A stretch of DNA of 46,988 bases. Origin: Terriglobia bacterium. GTDB taxonomy: Bacteria; Acidobacteriota; Terriglobia; Bryobacterales; Bryobacteraceae. Positions 23,874 to 33,100 of this stretch are shown in pieces. The notes under the pieces were generated by a model. That model did no database searches. It was not told the DNA's origin and was given only the letters and a program-made list of their open reading frames with translations. Made by a program: the position numbers and the translations under genes. Location: NCBI GenBank assembly GCA_025363475.1, contig JANYDS010000070.1:1-46988 (forward strand), given 5' to 3'. The number at the start of each line of letters is the position of its first letter. Within the stretch, counting starts at the first letter, position 1.

Positions 23874-26554
23874 GGACGCTGAATTTAACCCGGATCATGA
23901 CCACTCTGCTGACGGTGGCATCGTTTGCGACTGCCCAGCAAAGTCCCGCTCCGGCTCCAGCAATCACGGCTCCGGCGTTCGAACCTGTCCCTGCTCCGGC
24001 AGACGATGTCGAGACTCCGGCTGAAGACAAACCAGCCGCAGGCGCTGAACCCACACCACAGCAGAACCGGACGTCTCTGAACCTGGCCGGACAGACCGAT
24101 ACAGCGAAGGGCGAAGCACGCCGGAATGAAAACGTTCAGGTGAATTTGGTGGATACCAACGCGGCGCGGGAACTGAACCGGCGCCTGGGAGTGACCGCGA
24201 CCACGTTCGATGAATTCCGCGGCGACCGGGGCTATTTCGGCAGCGAGTTCGGCAATGCGCCCAGACTGCCTATCCATGCCGCGGCACAAACCGGAGCAGG
24301 GTTCCATGGCAATGTGTTCTGGAACCACAACAACAGCGTGTTTAGCGCCCGCGCGTTTTTTCAGGTGGGCTCGGTGAGACCCTCGCGGGTGAATCAGTAT
24401 GGCTCAACGTTTGGCTTTCGTCCGTGGAAAGGTGCGTTTTTCACGTTTAACGGATCTCAGGAAAAGAGCCGCGGCAATGTGAATGGGAATGTCCTGATTC
24501 TGCTGCCGGGTGAGCGCACCGCGCTGGCCACGGACCCCGCAACACGCGCCCTGGTGCAGAAAGCGCTGGACGGTTTCCCGAAAGATATTCCGAACCGCCC
24601 GGACATCGCGGCAAGATCGCTCAACACGAACTCGCCGCAGCTCATCGATACCGATTCGGCTACCGGTCAGCTCACCCAGAAACTAAGGTCGAAAGAAACT
24701 GTGACGGCCCGGTACGCGTTCACTGGGCAGAAGGTGGATGCGTTTCAGTTCATTCGCGGGTCGAATCCCAATACCCGCAACAAATCACACACGGCCCGCC
24801 TGTCATGGAACAGCGCCATTGGAGATCACATGATACTTGACGCTTCGGTGGGTTTCGAGCGGCAGGCTACGGTACTTTTGGCCGTCAATGATGCGCCCGT
24901 AACAAGCGCCGTTACAGGCTTGAGTCTGCTGGGCCCCAACCCTACGATTCCACTGAATCGCCGTCAGAACCGCTTTCGATACGCCGCTTCCATGACGCAG
25001 CAGCGCGGACGCCATTCCCTGAGCGCCGGCATATCCGCGACTCGCTTGCAGTTCAACGGCACCGAGGATGAAACGGGCCTCGGTATTTTCCAGTACCGCA
25101 GCGATTTCGGTCGCGACGGGATCACCAATTTCCGGCTGGGGACAGCTTCTTCCTACAGCATTGCGCTTGGCAGCACGTACCGTGCGTTCCGCAACTGGGA
25201 TGCCCAGGTTTACGCGGGCGACCGCTGGGCAATCAACAACTCCCTGACGCTGAATTACAGTCTGCGTTATGAGCCCGTGACCCGTCCGGTTGATGCGTCC
25301 GGAAGGGGCCGTGTGCTCTTTGATTCAGACCTGAACAATGTCGCGCCCTCAGCAGGATTCGCGCTGCGGCTGCCGAAAAAAGCGGGGACAATCCGGGCTG
25401 CTTACGGCATAATGTTCGGCCAGATCTTCCCCGCCACATTTGCATTTGAGCGGTTTGAAGCGCCCTATAGTATCCGGCTGACGCTGCAGGCACCGTCGCT
25501 GGTTAATCCGCTGGCGGGCCTCGATCTGGTCAACCTGAAGAACACGCCGACAACAGGCTACGTCGTCAGTCCGGATCTGGCTACTCCTTATTCGCAACAA
25601 TATAACTTCACGTGGGAACGGGAACTGGGCAAGAACTGGAAAATGCAACTGGGTTATCTGGGCAGCCGTTCCGTGAAGCTGTTTGCTTCTTACATGCTGA
25701 ACAGGGGCCAGCCGGTGAACGGCATTCCGCTTACTACAGCCACCGTGGGACTGCGGCGTGCGGACCCATCGAAACAGGAAGTGGACTATCTTAACAACGC
25801 CAACCGCGGGTATTATGACGCTGGCCGCGTAACTCTGACCGCACCGCGCTGGCACAGGATGTCATTAAATATTTCCTACTGGTTCAGCAAAGCGATCGAT
25901 ACCGGCACGGACTACAACTCGACAGGCGCGGCGCTCGACGGGCGGCGCGCAGGGGCTCAGTATGAGTTTGAGAGCCAGCGGGACATGAAGGCACTGAGCG
26001 CGTTCGATCAGCCACACGCATTTCTGGTGCAGGGCAACTACGAACTTCCACGCATATCCGGCAAATGGGCGTCCGCAATTACGCGCGGCTGGAATTTCAA
26101 CGGCGTGGGCTTGCTGAAGAACGGGACACCGTTCATTGTGGACACTGGCAGTGACGGCCCCGGCTTCGGGAATGTGGACGGCACAGTGGGTGACCGGCCT
26201 TCCATAATTGACCCGGGCATCCTGGGCCGTACCATCGGGAATCCGGATACTTCGCAGCAGTTACTGCCGCGCTCGGCATTCCGTTATATCAATACTCCAA
26301 CAGAGTTATCCGGCAATCTGGGGCGCAATGTTTTCCGCCGGGGCAAGATCGCCAACATCAATGCTTCGATCTCGCGCGACTGGAAACTACCGCGCGAGTG
26401 GCAGATCAACCTGCGAGCGGAATCCATCAACCTGTTTAATACGCCGCAGTTTGCTGAGCCTGGATTTTCGATCAGTTCGCCCAGCTTTGGCCAGATCACG
26501 AATACGCTGAATGACGGACGCACGTTCCGCTTTCAACTGCGCCTGTCTTTTTAG
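23870..26554 (+). CDS. TonB-receptor-like outer-membrane barrel, copy 2
   Basis: The start ATG 23870 overlaps the marR stop; upstream in-frame ATGs lie inside marR and read antisense-like sequence. The 894-residue product has a signal (LTRIMTTLLTVASFATAQQ), a Pro/Ala-rich linker (residues 25-62), and the same blocks as copy 1 (SLNLAGQTD, ENVQVNLVDTNAAREL, FDEFRGDRGYFGSEFGNAP) through to the terminal FRFQLRLSF. The strongest differences between the copies are in the linker and in extracellular-type loops. A recent tandem duplication around marR with later divergence is the simple explanation. It converges on the next gene with a 2-base gap. Confidence 0.85.
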   Translation: MRTLNLTRIMTTLLTVASFATAQQSPAPAPAITAPAFEPVPAPADDVETPAEDKPAAGAEPTPQQNRTSLNLAGQTDTAKGEARRNENVQVNLVDTNAARELNRRLGVTATTFDEFRGDRGYFGSEFGNAPRLPIHAAAQTGAGFHGNVFWNHNNSVFSARAFFQVGSVRPSRVNQYGSTFGFRPWKGAFFTFNGSQEKSRGNVNGNVLILLPGERTALATDPATRALVQKALDGFPKDIPNRPDIAARSLNTNSPQLIDTDSATGQLTQKLRSKETVTARYAFTGQKVDAFQFIRGSNPNTRNKSHTARLSWNSAIGDHMILDASVGFERQATVLLAVNDAPVTSAVTGLSLLGPNPTIPLNRRQNRFRYAASMTQQRGRHSLSAGISATRLQFNGTEDETGLGIFQYRSDFGRDGITNFRLGTASSYSIALGSTYRAFRNWDAQVYAGDRWAINNSLTLNYSLRYEPVTRPVDASGRGRVLFDSDLNNVAPSAGFALRLPKKAGTIRAAYGIMFGQIFPATFAFERFEAPYSIRLTLQAPSLVNPLAGLDLVNLKNTPTTGYVVSPDLATPYSQQYNFTWERELGKNWKMQLGYLGSRSVKLFASYMLNRGQPVNGIPLTTATVGLRRADPSKQEVDYLNNANRGYYDAGRVTLTAPRWHRMSLNISYWFSKAIDTGTDYNSTGAALDGRRAGAQYEFESQRDMKALSAFDQPHAFLVQGNYELPRISGKWASAITRGWNFNGVGLLKNGTPFIVDTGSDGPGFGNVDGTVGDRPSIIDPGILGRTIGNPDTSQQLLPRSAFRYINTPTELSGNLGRNVFRRGKIANINASISRDWKLPREWQINLRAESINLFNTPQFAEPGFSISSPSFGQITNTLNDGRTFRFQLRLSF

Positions 26555-26556
26555 AT

Positions 26557-27750
26557 TTAAGGCCCGTCTTTACTGAGCAAAATCCAGATTATGTAAGCCA
26601 GCACGATGGCACCGAGCGCGAGTGAGAGTGAAGTGGTGCGGAACACGGCGCGGCGGCGCGACACTGCCGCAGCCTCACGGCGTTCCCACCAGTTTCTAAG
26701 AATTGGCGTGAGGCATTCGCGCGCGATCTCATACCGTATGGCTTCGTGGGTGGCTACAGACCGCAGTATGCCGGCGGCGGTAGCCAGGGGCAGCAGCGTA
26801 AGGGCGAAGCGGTTGAGTTTGCCGGCATAGTCGGTGAGGCCTTTTTCGGTGACCGCGAGGCGACGGATTTCGGGTGAGATCAGAACATTACACCAGCGAA
26901 ACAGCAGTTCAACGTGGGTGGTGCCGAACTCGTTAATGATGGAATCAAGAGACTCCATAATCAGGCGGTCCACGCCGCCGCCATCTGTAATCAATGAGGC
27001 TTTCAGCGTTGGAGCGCGGAGCGATTTGCCCGCCGCGTATAACTGCGCCGTGGCTACTTTCAGGAAAAAAGGATGGGCGCGACCAACGTTTCTGGCAACA
27101 ACGGGTGAAGCCAGCAGCAGATCAAGCACCGCAGGTTCCACGTCCATACCCAGTGCGCGGGCTTCGACAATTACGGCTGCCCGGCCCGCAGTGGCGCTGA
27201 TATCGCCGAGGCGCACCTGGTAACCGAGCAGGTTGGGAATGTGCTGGCCGAAACGTTCAAACGCAGGCACTGCATGATCCTGAATGGCGACGACACAGCG
27301 CAGGTCGCGACCGGCGATGGCCTGGGCCAGTTCGGCGTCGAAGGAGTCAGAAATGTCGGTGCCGGTATGGCAGCGGACGTAATCTTCAAACTGATCGAGA
27401 AGCAAAACGAGATGTCTGCCGGTGCGGGAACGAACCCGCCGCGACAGAGTGTCGAGACGCTCGCCTTCGGGAAAAAAATCAGGTGCGGCCTGTTCGCGCA
27501 CGGCGTCGGCGATGGCTTCTTTGAGGTTTGTGTTGAAGGCCTTGCCCTGCCAGTCACTGAAATACGTGACGATGAAACCTTCGCGTTTTAAGGCAGGCGC
27601 AATACCGGCATTCAGGAGTGATGTGAGGCCCACGCCGGGTTCTGAGGCGAGGACAACCAGACGGTCTGCGCGGATACTGGTGATGGTTTCGCGGAGCTCA
27701 ACCTCACGCCCGCAGAGCAGGGCTTCATCGTTTTGGGTCAGCGGGGGCAA
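26557..27750 (-). CDS. nSTAND-like ATPase with degenerate Walker A and C-terminal membrane anchor
   Basis: The 397-residue protein has an N-terminal P-loop region at SEPGVGLTSLLNAGIAPAL (residues 36-54), where the invariant Lys of GxGK(S/T) is Leu42. The Walker B-like strand is LVLLLDQFEDYV, near residue 118, matching the (V/L)(D)QFEE(L/F) pattern of nSTAND1 ATPases. An alpha-helical arm follows, and the last 30 residues contain a membrane helix (SLALGAIVLAYIIWILL). The start is TTG at 27750; no ATG fits. Without the Lys, ATP hydrolysis is doubtful, so it could be a pseudo-ATPase scaffold. STAND proteins signal or defend, but no effector domain is visible here. Confidence 0.7.
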   Translation of the reverse strand: MPPLTQNDEALLCGREVELRETITSIRADRLVVLASEPGVGLTSLLNAGIAPALKREGFIVTYFSDWQGKAFNTNLKEAIADAVREQAAPDFFPEGERLDTLSRRVRSRTGRHLVLLLDQFEDYVRCHTGTDISDSFDAELAQAIAGRDLRCVVAIQDHAVPAFERFGQHIPNLLGYQVRLGDISATAGRAAVIVEARALGMDVEPAVLDLLLASPVVARNVGRAHPFFLKVATAQLYAAGKSLRAPTLKASLITDGGGVDRLIMESLDSIINEFGTTHVELLFRWCNVLISPEIRRLAVTEKGLTDYAGKLNRFALTLLPLATAAGILRSVATHEAIRYEIARECLTPILRNWWERREAAAVSRRRAVFRTTSLSLALGAIVLAYIIWILLSKDGP

Positions 27751-27805
27751 TGATTTGAGAATGTACCACGCTCACACGACAGCTCTGTGCAGCGCTTCCC
27801 GCAGG

Positions 27806-28690
27806 CTATTTTTTCACCGCCGGCCTGGCGGAAATTCGTTTGAACCCTTCCAGCCGCAGGCATGCAGCGGCGGCGCGGAGACGGACTGCTTCTTTTTTGT
27901 CTTCGAGCAGGGGTTGCAGAGCCGGCTCAAGGGCAGGATCGTTGCGCAGAGCCAGCGCATGAACGGCGGCTGCGCGCACAGACCAGTCCTTATCCGCAAG
28001 CGCTTCCTTCAGTGCGGCGAGCACTTCGGGATTCTTGTCCACGCTGAGCAAGAGCGCGGCGGCCGCTCTGCCCGAGACACCGGGATCAGACAGAATTCCC
28101 TGCATGGACGACACCCCCTCGCCAACACCAGGGATGGGAGCCAGCCCGATGCCCTGAACGACCGCAAATGTAAACAAGGTCCGGGGCGTGTGAAACATCC
28201 GCAGGGCGTCGCGCTTTTGTCGGGTGAGGAAGCCGGACGATGACTTCGTTTCACCGCTGAGGACCGCCACGAGAGCGGTCCTGCCCGCCGGAACATTGAG
28301 AGTCCAGAGTGCTTTTGCAGCGGCAAAGGCAACTTCCGGAACGTCGTCATTGAGGGCTTTTTGAAGAGCATCGATGGGACGTTTGTCTTTCAGGTCAACC
28401 AGGCTGGCGATCGCCGCGAGGCGTACTTCGACATCCTTATCGTCAAGCATGGATTCAACCTGCGAAAGCCACGGTTCGCGTGAAGCGGCCAGACCGAGGG
28501 CTTGAACTGCTTGTTTTCGGGTGTCCGGGTTCTTGTCTTTCAGTGCATCATTGAGAACCGCCGAAGCACGGTCGTGCAACGAATTTTGTGACACCGGTGG
28601 AGGTATTGTTTGGGCCACGGCACCGGAGTTCGCAAGCACGGCCAGAGCCATCATCGGGAGAAAAGATGCACTCAGTCTGGAAAAATACAT
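27806..28690 (-). CDS. secreted HEAT-repeat protein
   Basis: A Sec signal (MYFSRLSASFLPMMALAVLANSGAVAQ) precedes 265 residues of HEAT/PBS-lyase-like repeats: NPDTRKQAVQALGLAA, DVEVRLAAIASLVDL, VPEVAFAAAKALWTL, then a less regular Gly/Ser section (residues 175-205), and DWSVRAAAVHALALR and KEAVRLRAAAACLRLEG. Such repeats are protein-binding scaffolds. Its start codon is 24 bases from the divergent MetX-like gene. Partner unknown. Confidence 0.85.
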   Translation of the reverse strand: MYFSRLSASFLPMMALAVLANSGAVAQTIPPPVSQNSLHDRASAVLNDALKDKNPDTRKQAVQALGLAASREPWLSQVESMLDDKDVEVRLAAIASLVDLKDKRPIDALQKALNDDVPEVAFAAAKALWTLNVPAGRTALVAVLSGETKSSSGFLTRQKRDALRMFHTPRTLFTFAVVQGIGLAPIPGVGEGVSSMQGILSDPGVSGRAAAALLLSVDKNPEVLAALKEALADKDWSVRAAAVHALALRNDPALEPALQPLLEDKKEAVRLRAAAACLRLEGFKRISARPAVKK

Positions 28691-28714
28691 GTCTTCACAT
28701 TACCCTGAAAGGAA

Positions 28715-29788
28715 ATGAAACCCTTCGTTGTTTTCCTGTTTGTCTCACGACTGCTGCTTGCCCAAGGCGCGGACAACGGCGTTCGCCACGAGTTCGTGAT
28801 CCCAAATTTCCATACGGAAAGCGGCGCTGTTCTGCCAGCGGCTCACATCGTGTACGGGACCTGGGGGACCCTGAATGCCGCCAAAGATAACGTGGTGCTG
28901 CTTCCGTCGCATTACCTGGCGAATTATCGCGGGTATACGTGGCTGATCGGGCAGGATCGTGCGCTTGATCCGTCGAAGCTTTTTCTGGTGGCCACGGAAT
29001 TGTTTGGCAGCGGAAATTCGTCGTCGCCCAGCAATACTCCCGAGCCGTTTCACGGACCGCGATTCCCGGTGATGACGATTCGGGACAACGTGGAAGCGGT
29101 ACACCAGCTACTGACGGCAGAGTTGAAAGTCACGCATCTGCGGGCGCTGATTGGCTTTTCCATGGGAGCGCAGCAGGCTTTCCAGTGGGCAGTGAGTTAC
29201 CCGGACTTCGCCAGCCGGATTGTGGCGACATCGGGAACGGCGAAGACGTATGGGCACGGCGTGGTGAGACTGGAGGGACAAATTGCCGCGCTCACGACTG
29301 ACCCCGCATTTCAGAACGGCGATTATGCCACCGCACCGAAGAAAGGTTTAGCCGCGTTCGGAATGGTGTGGGCGGGCTGGCTGTATTCGCAGGAGTGGTG
29401 GCGCCAGGAACTTTGGCGCACCACGGCGAAACCGGGGACCACGTTTGAAGAATATATGAACAGTTTCCGGACACGTTTTTCCGCCGATGCCAATGACTAT
29501 ATTCTGCAGGCGCGTACGTGGCAGAAACACGATATCGGCACGACGCCGGGTTTTGGGGGCGATGTGGAGAAAGCTCTGCGGTCTATCAAAGTTCCCTTTC
29601 TGTATATGCCTTCAGCTACTGATCTTTATTTCCCGATTAACGACGCACAGTACGAACAGGCGTTCATTCCGCATGTTACGTTTTTGCCGATCCCCTCGTT
29701 GTGGGGACATACGGCGGGGGCGGCGAGCAATCCGGCGGATGCTACTTTTTTAAATTTGAATATCGGGAAATTTCTGGCTGGTTTCTGA
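28715..29788 (+). CDS. secreted MetX-like alpha/beta hydrolase
   Basis: The 357-residue protein resembles homoserine O-acetyltransferase-like alpha/beta hydrolases (HVIYGTWG, VLLPSHYLANY, FGSGNSSSPSN, and the nucleophile elbow GFSMGAQQ near residue 150). A signal peptide (MKPFVVFLFVSRLLLAQ) sends it out of the cytosol, which argues against methionine biosynthesis. The Asp and His of the triad are probably in PSATDLYF and SLWGHTAG. AAAGGA lies two bases before the ATG. It diverges from the HEAT gene with almost no space. Confidence 0.82.
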   Translation: MKPFVVFLFVSRLLLAQGADNGVRHEFVIPNFHTESGAVLPAAHIVYGTWGTLNAAKDNVVLLPSHYLANYRGYTWLIGQDRALDPSKLFLVATELFGSGNSSSPSNTPEPFHGPRFPVMTIRDNVEAVHQLLTAELKVTHLRALIGFSMGAQQAFQWAVSYPDFASRIVATSGTAKTYGHGVVRLEGQIAALTTDPAFQNGDYATAPKKGLAAFGMVWAGWLYSQEWWRQELWRTTAKPGTTFEEYMNSFRTRFSADANDYILQARTWQKHDIGTTPGFGGDVEKALRSIKVPFLYMPSATDLYFPINDAQYEQAFIPHVTFLPIPSLWGHTAGAASNPADATFLNLNIGKFLAGF

Positions 29789-29857
29789 TCGCCACGGAGG
29801 CCGACGGGGGCGGCGGCTGCCGGTTCATGTAGAATCTCTTTGAACAGGAGACTCGAC

Positions 29858-31981
29858 ATGAAGCTGGGCGGCTTGGCGGCGGTTTGTTTGGCAGGTGCGG
29901 CGCTGGCCTCCGGGTCGGAGGGCATCCGCGCCCTCTCAACCGATGCGGCACATGTCACGGGCGGCGATGTTCTTCTGGAAGTTTCGGTTCCGCCAGGCAA
30001 CAGAATCATGGCGGGGGAACGCGACGTTACGAGCGTTTTTCATACTGATACTGCGACGGGCAAGCTCACCGGCGTGGTTACCGGCTTGCCCCTCGGCAAG
30101 AGCATCATCCGCGCTGGTGCGGCTTCTTTGGAAGTCAATAACTATCCCGTGACAGGGCCGGTGTTTTCCGGACCATGGCAGCAGCCATTTATCTGTCAGA
30201 CAGAAGAATTCAAACTGCCTGACGGCACCGCACTGGGTGCGCCGCTCGATGCCAACTGCTCCGCTGCCACAGTCATCCAGTACGTCTACATGCCGAAGGG
30301 AGGGGCGACTTCGAGGTTCAAGCCCCTGCCGAACCCGGCTTCGGTGCCCGCCGATGTCGCCACTACAACCACCGTGACGGGAGCAACCGTGAGGTTCATT
30401 GTGCGGGTGGAAACCGGAACCATGAACCGGGGTATTTACCAGAACGTGATTTTGCATGACCCGGCGACAGACCCCGCGCCAACGCCCGCGAATCCGCCAC
30501 GCGGCTGGAACCACAGGCTGATTGCGGTCCACGGGTCAGGCTGCGCGACCGGGTGGTACGTGCAGGGTGCGGTGGAAGGCGTCAATCCGCTGGATCCGGA
30601 ACGGCTGGGCCAGGGCTATGCGCTGTTCACAAACACGCTTAATCACCCTACCAACAGCTGCAATGCCATTGTGGCGGCTGAAGCCACGATGATGGGCAAG
30701 GAGCATTTCATCGAAACGTTTGGCGTGCCGTTTTACACCATCAGCACGGGAGGCTCTGGCGGGGCGTATACCAGTTTGCAGATCGCCGATGCCTTCCCCG
30801 GTTTGATCGACGGCGTCTTTATCCGCGCAACTTTTCCCGATGCTCTGGCGATTGCCATGTCCGGTCTGGACGCGCACCTGCTGATGCACTATTTCACTGT
30901 CAATCCCGAAGGCATGACCGAAAAGCAGAAAGTTGCGGTGGGAGGGTACGCCGGGATGCAGGCGATGGTTGACGCCGCCAACCAGTCGCAACGCACAGAT
31001 CCCGTCCCCAACCGCGTCGATATTGAGGGCTATCTTTCAGCGCGCTGGAACAAGGCGGTACCTGCGGCATTGCGGTATGACCCGGTGACGAATCCAAAGG
31101 GCGCAAGACCTACGGTGTTTGACGCCGCGCGCAATGTTTATGGGACGAATCCGGAGACGGGTGCCGCGCTGCGCCCCTTCGACAACACGGGTTTACAGTA
31201 TGGCCTGCATGCGCTGAACACGGGAGCGATTACCCCTGCGCAGTTCCTCGATCTGAACGAAAGAATTGGCGGCGTGGATACGGATGGCAACTATATTGCG
31301 TCACGCTCAGTGGGCGATCCGGCAGCCATTCAACGCACGTATCAGGCTGGATTGATGCTCAACGGGAAGGGCGGACTTGCGTCTATTCCGGTTTTTGACA
31401 ATGCCACATCGAAGGAAACGGGCGGCTATCACTATGGCTGGTTCCATTACGCGTTGCGGGACCGGTTGCGGGAAGCCAATGGTGATTCGGCCAACATGGT
31501 GATGTGGCGCAGCCTGCCGGAGGTCGCGGAAAACCGTGACGCGGAAGAACTTTTCGACCGCTGGATGATGGCTTACAAGTCAGATGAATCGAGTGACGCT
31601 CAGCGGACGAAAGTGCTGCGGGCTAAACCGGCGGGCGGCACGGAAGGCTGCTTTGACAAAGAACAGTTCATCGCGGAAAGCCTGGATTTCACGAGTCAAC
31701 CTGTTTCCGGCTGCAGCAAGCTGTATCCGGTTTATTCGAATCCGCGCAAGGAAGCAGGCGGGCCACTGGCGGCGAATGTTCTTAAGTGCCAGTTGAAGCC
31801 GGTGAGCACGGAAGATTACAGCGTGGCGTTCAGCGATGCGGAAATGGCGCGGCTCAGGACGGTTTTCGCGGGTGACGTTTGCGATTTTTCAAAACCTGGA
31901 ATCAATCAGGTTCCGCTGGTGACCTGGCCCTCGTTCGGACCTGCGCCGGAACATTTGGTTTGGGATCAGTCGGGGCATTAG
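29858..31981 (+). CDS. secreted DUF6351-family protein
   Basis: The start at 29858 has AGGAG seven bases upstream and gives a signal peptide (MKLGGLAAVCLAGAALASG). The 707-residue protein matches the DUF6351 group seen in soil bacteria: an Ig-like N-terminal region (LLEVSVPPGNRIMAGERDV), then an alpha/beta-hydrolase-like core with HRLIAVHGSGCATGW, a possible nucleophile turn in YTISTGGSGGAYTS, and a C-terminal extension ending with DQSGH. Function is not known, though esterase or lipase-like action is suggested by the core. A 5-residue Cys spacing (CDFSKPG) near the end may be structural. Confidence 0.75.
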   Translation: MKLGGLAAVCLAGAALASGSEGIRALSTDAAHVTGGDVLLEVSVPPGNRIMAGERDVTSVFHTDTATGKLTGVVTGLPLGKSIIRAGAASLEVNNYPVTGPVFSGPWQQPFICQTEEFKLPDGTALGAPLDANCSAATVIQYVYMPKGGATSRFKPLPNPASVPADVATTTTVTGATVRFIVRVETGTMNRGIYQNVILHDPATDPAPTPANPPRGWNHRLIAVHGSGCATGWYVQGAVEGVNPLDPERLGQGYALFTNTLNHPTNSCNAIVAAEATMMGKEHFIETFGVPFYTISTGGSGGAYTSLQIADAFPGLIDGVFIRATFPDALAIAMSGLDAHLLMHYFTVNPEGMTEKQKVAVGGYAGMQAMVDAANQSQRTDPVPNRVDIEGYLSARWNKAVPAALRYDPVTNPKGARPTVFDAARNVYGTNPETGAALRPFDNTGLQYGLHALNTGAITPAQFLDLNERIGGVDTDGNYIASRSVGDPAAIQRTYQAGLMLNGKGGLASIPVFDNATSKETGGYHYGWFHYALRDRLREANGDSANMVMWRSLPEVAENRDAEELFDRWMMAYKSDESSDAQRTKVLRAKPAGGTEGCFDKEQFIAESLDFTSQPVSGCSKLYPVYSNPRKEAGGPLAANVLKCQLKPVSTEDYSVAFSDAEMARLRTVFAGDVCDFSKPGINQVPLVTWPSFGPAPEHLVWDQSGH

Positions 31982-32041
31982 ACAGCCCCGGATCGGTAAA
32001 AATAGAATGCGAGTTTCGTTTGGCAAGTCCCGGGAGACTAT

Positions 32042-33076
32042 ATGAAATTGAATCTGACGTTGTCGGCGGCACTGATGATCGTGGCCGCCACACCTGCCTT
32101 TGCACAACGCAAGGCGACGATTGAACATGTCCCTGAAATACCGTTCACTACTGTTCCGAACTTCCTGAAGCTGCCTGCGACCGAACACCTTGGTGAATCG
32201 GTTGCGGTCGCCACTAACTCCAAAGGCCACATCTTTGTGTTTCACCGCAGCCAGAACACGCGGCTGTTTGAGTTTGACCAGACGGGCAACTTCCTGAAGG
32301 AAATCGGCCCCGGGTATTCCGGGTTTGAGTTTGCCCACTCGGTTCGGGTGGATAAAGACGACAACATCTGGACGGTTGATGAAGGCTCCAATACCGTGAC
32401 TAAATGGTCTCCTGAAGGCAAGTTCCTGATGGTGATTGGCCGCAGGCCGACGGTAGTGGCAGGTGCGGTTCCATCCCCGGCCGGACCCAATCCGCCCGCG
32501 CAGAAGTATGTTCTCTGCCGCCCCACAGACGTCGGCTGGGATCCGCAGGGCAACATTTTCATCTCTGACGGCTACTGCAACAACCGTGTTGTGAAGTATG
32601 ACAAAGAAGGCCGCTTCGTGGCTCAGGCGGGCAGTGAAAAGGCGAGCAATGCGCTCGGCCAGTTCAATCTTCCGCACAGTTTGCAGGTCGATGGCCAGGG
32701 CAACGTCTGGGTAGCGGACCGCAGCAACTTCCGCTATCAGGTACTCGACAACAACCTCAAGCCCATCCGTGAAATCACCAATCTGGGCGTCGGCTGGACT
32801 GTCTGTGTGTCCGGCGGCCCCCATCAATATGCGTTTCTGTCGAATTCGAACCCGAATGGCAACGTCCCCGGCTCATGGGATATCACGGGCGAAATCTACA
32901 AAACCGAACTCGATGGAACGGTGCTTGGCCGTTTTGGGAAGCCCGGCAAACTGGCCCCCAATTTCCAGGTGGTGCATATGATGGATTGCCGTGATCCAAA
33001 CGGCATCATCACGGGCGAAATCGAGTCATGGCGGGTACAGAAGTTCCTGCTTAAACCCGTCGCCGCAGCCAAATAA
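32042..33076 (+). CDS. secreted NHL-repeat beta-propeller, copy 1
   Basis: The product has a signal (MKLNLTLSAALMIVAATPAFAQ) and six NHL-type repeats (for example GHIFVFHRSQNTRLFEFDQTG, NIWTVDEGSNTVTKWSPEG, NIFISDGYCNNRVVKYDKEG, NVWVADRSNFRYQVLDNN). The fold is like that of the peptidylglycine alpha-amidating lyase family and of other NHL propellers. GGGAGA lies before the ATG. It ends 24 bases before a paralogous gene at 33101, and the two probably form an operon. No enzymatic residue can be assigned from sequence alone. Confidence 0.82.
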   Translation: MKLNLTLSAALMIVAATPAFAQRKATIEHVPEIPFTTVPNFLKLPATEHLGESVAVATNSKGHIFVFHRSQNTRLFEFDQTGNFLKEIGPGYSGFEFAHSVRVDKDDNIWTVDEGSNTVTKWSPEGKFLMVIGRRPTVVAGAVPSPAGPNPPAQKYVLCRPTDVGWDPQGNIFISDGYCNNRVVKYDKEGRFVAQAGSEKASNALGQFNLPHSLQVDGQGNVWVADRSNFRYQVLDNNLKPIREITNLGVGWTVCVSGGPHQYAFLSNSNPNGNVPGSWDITGEIYKTELDGTVLGRFGKPGKLAPNFQVVHMMDCRDPNGIITGEIESWRVQKFLLKPVAAAK

Positions 33077-33100
33077 GCAGTCGGAATCAGGAGAATACAC

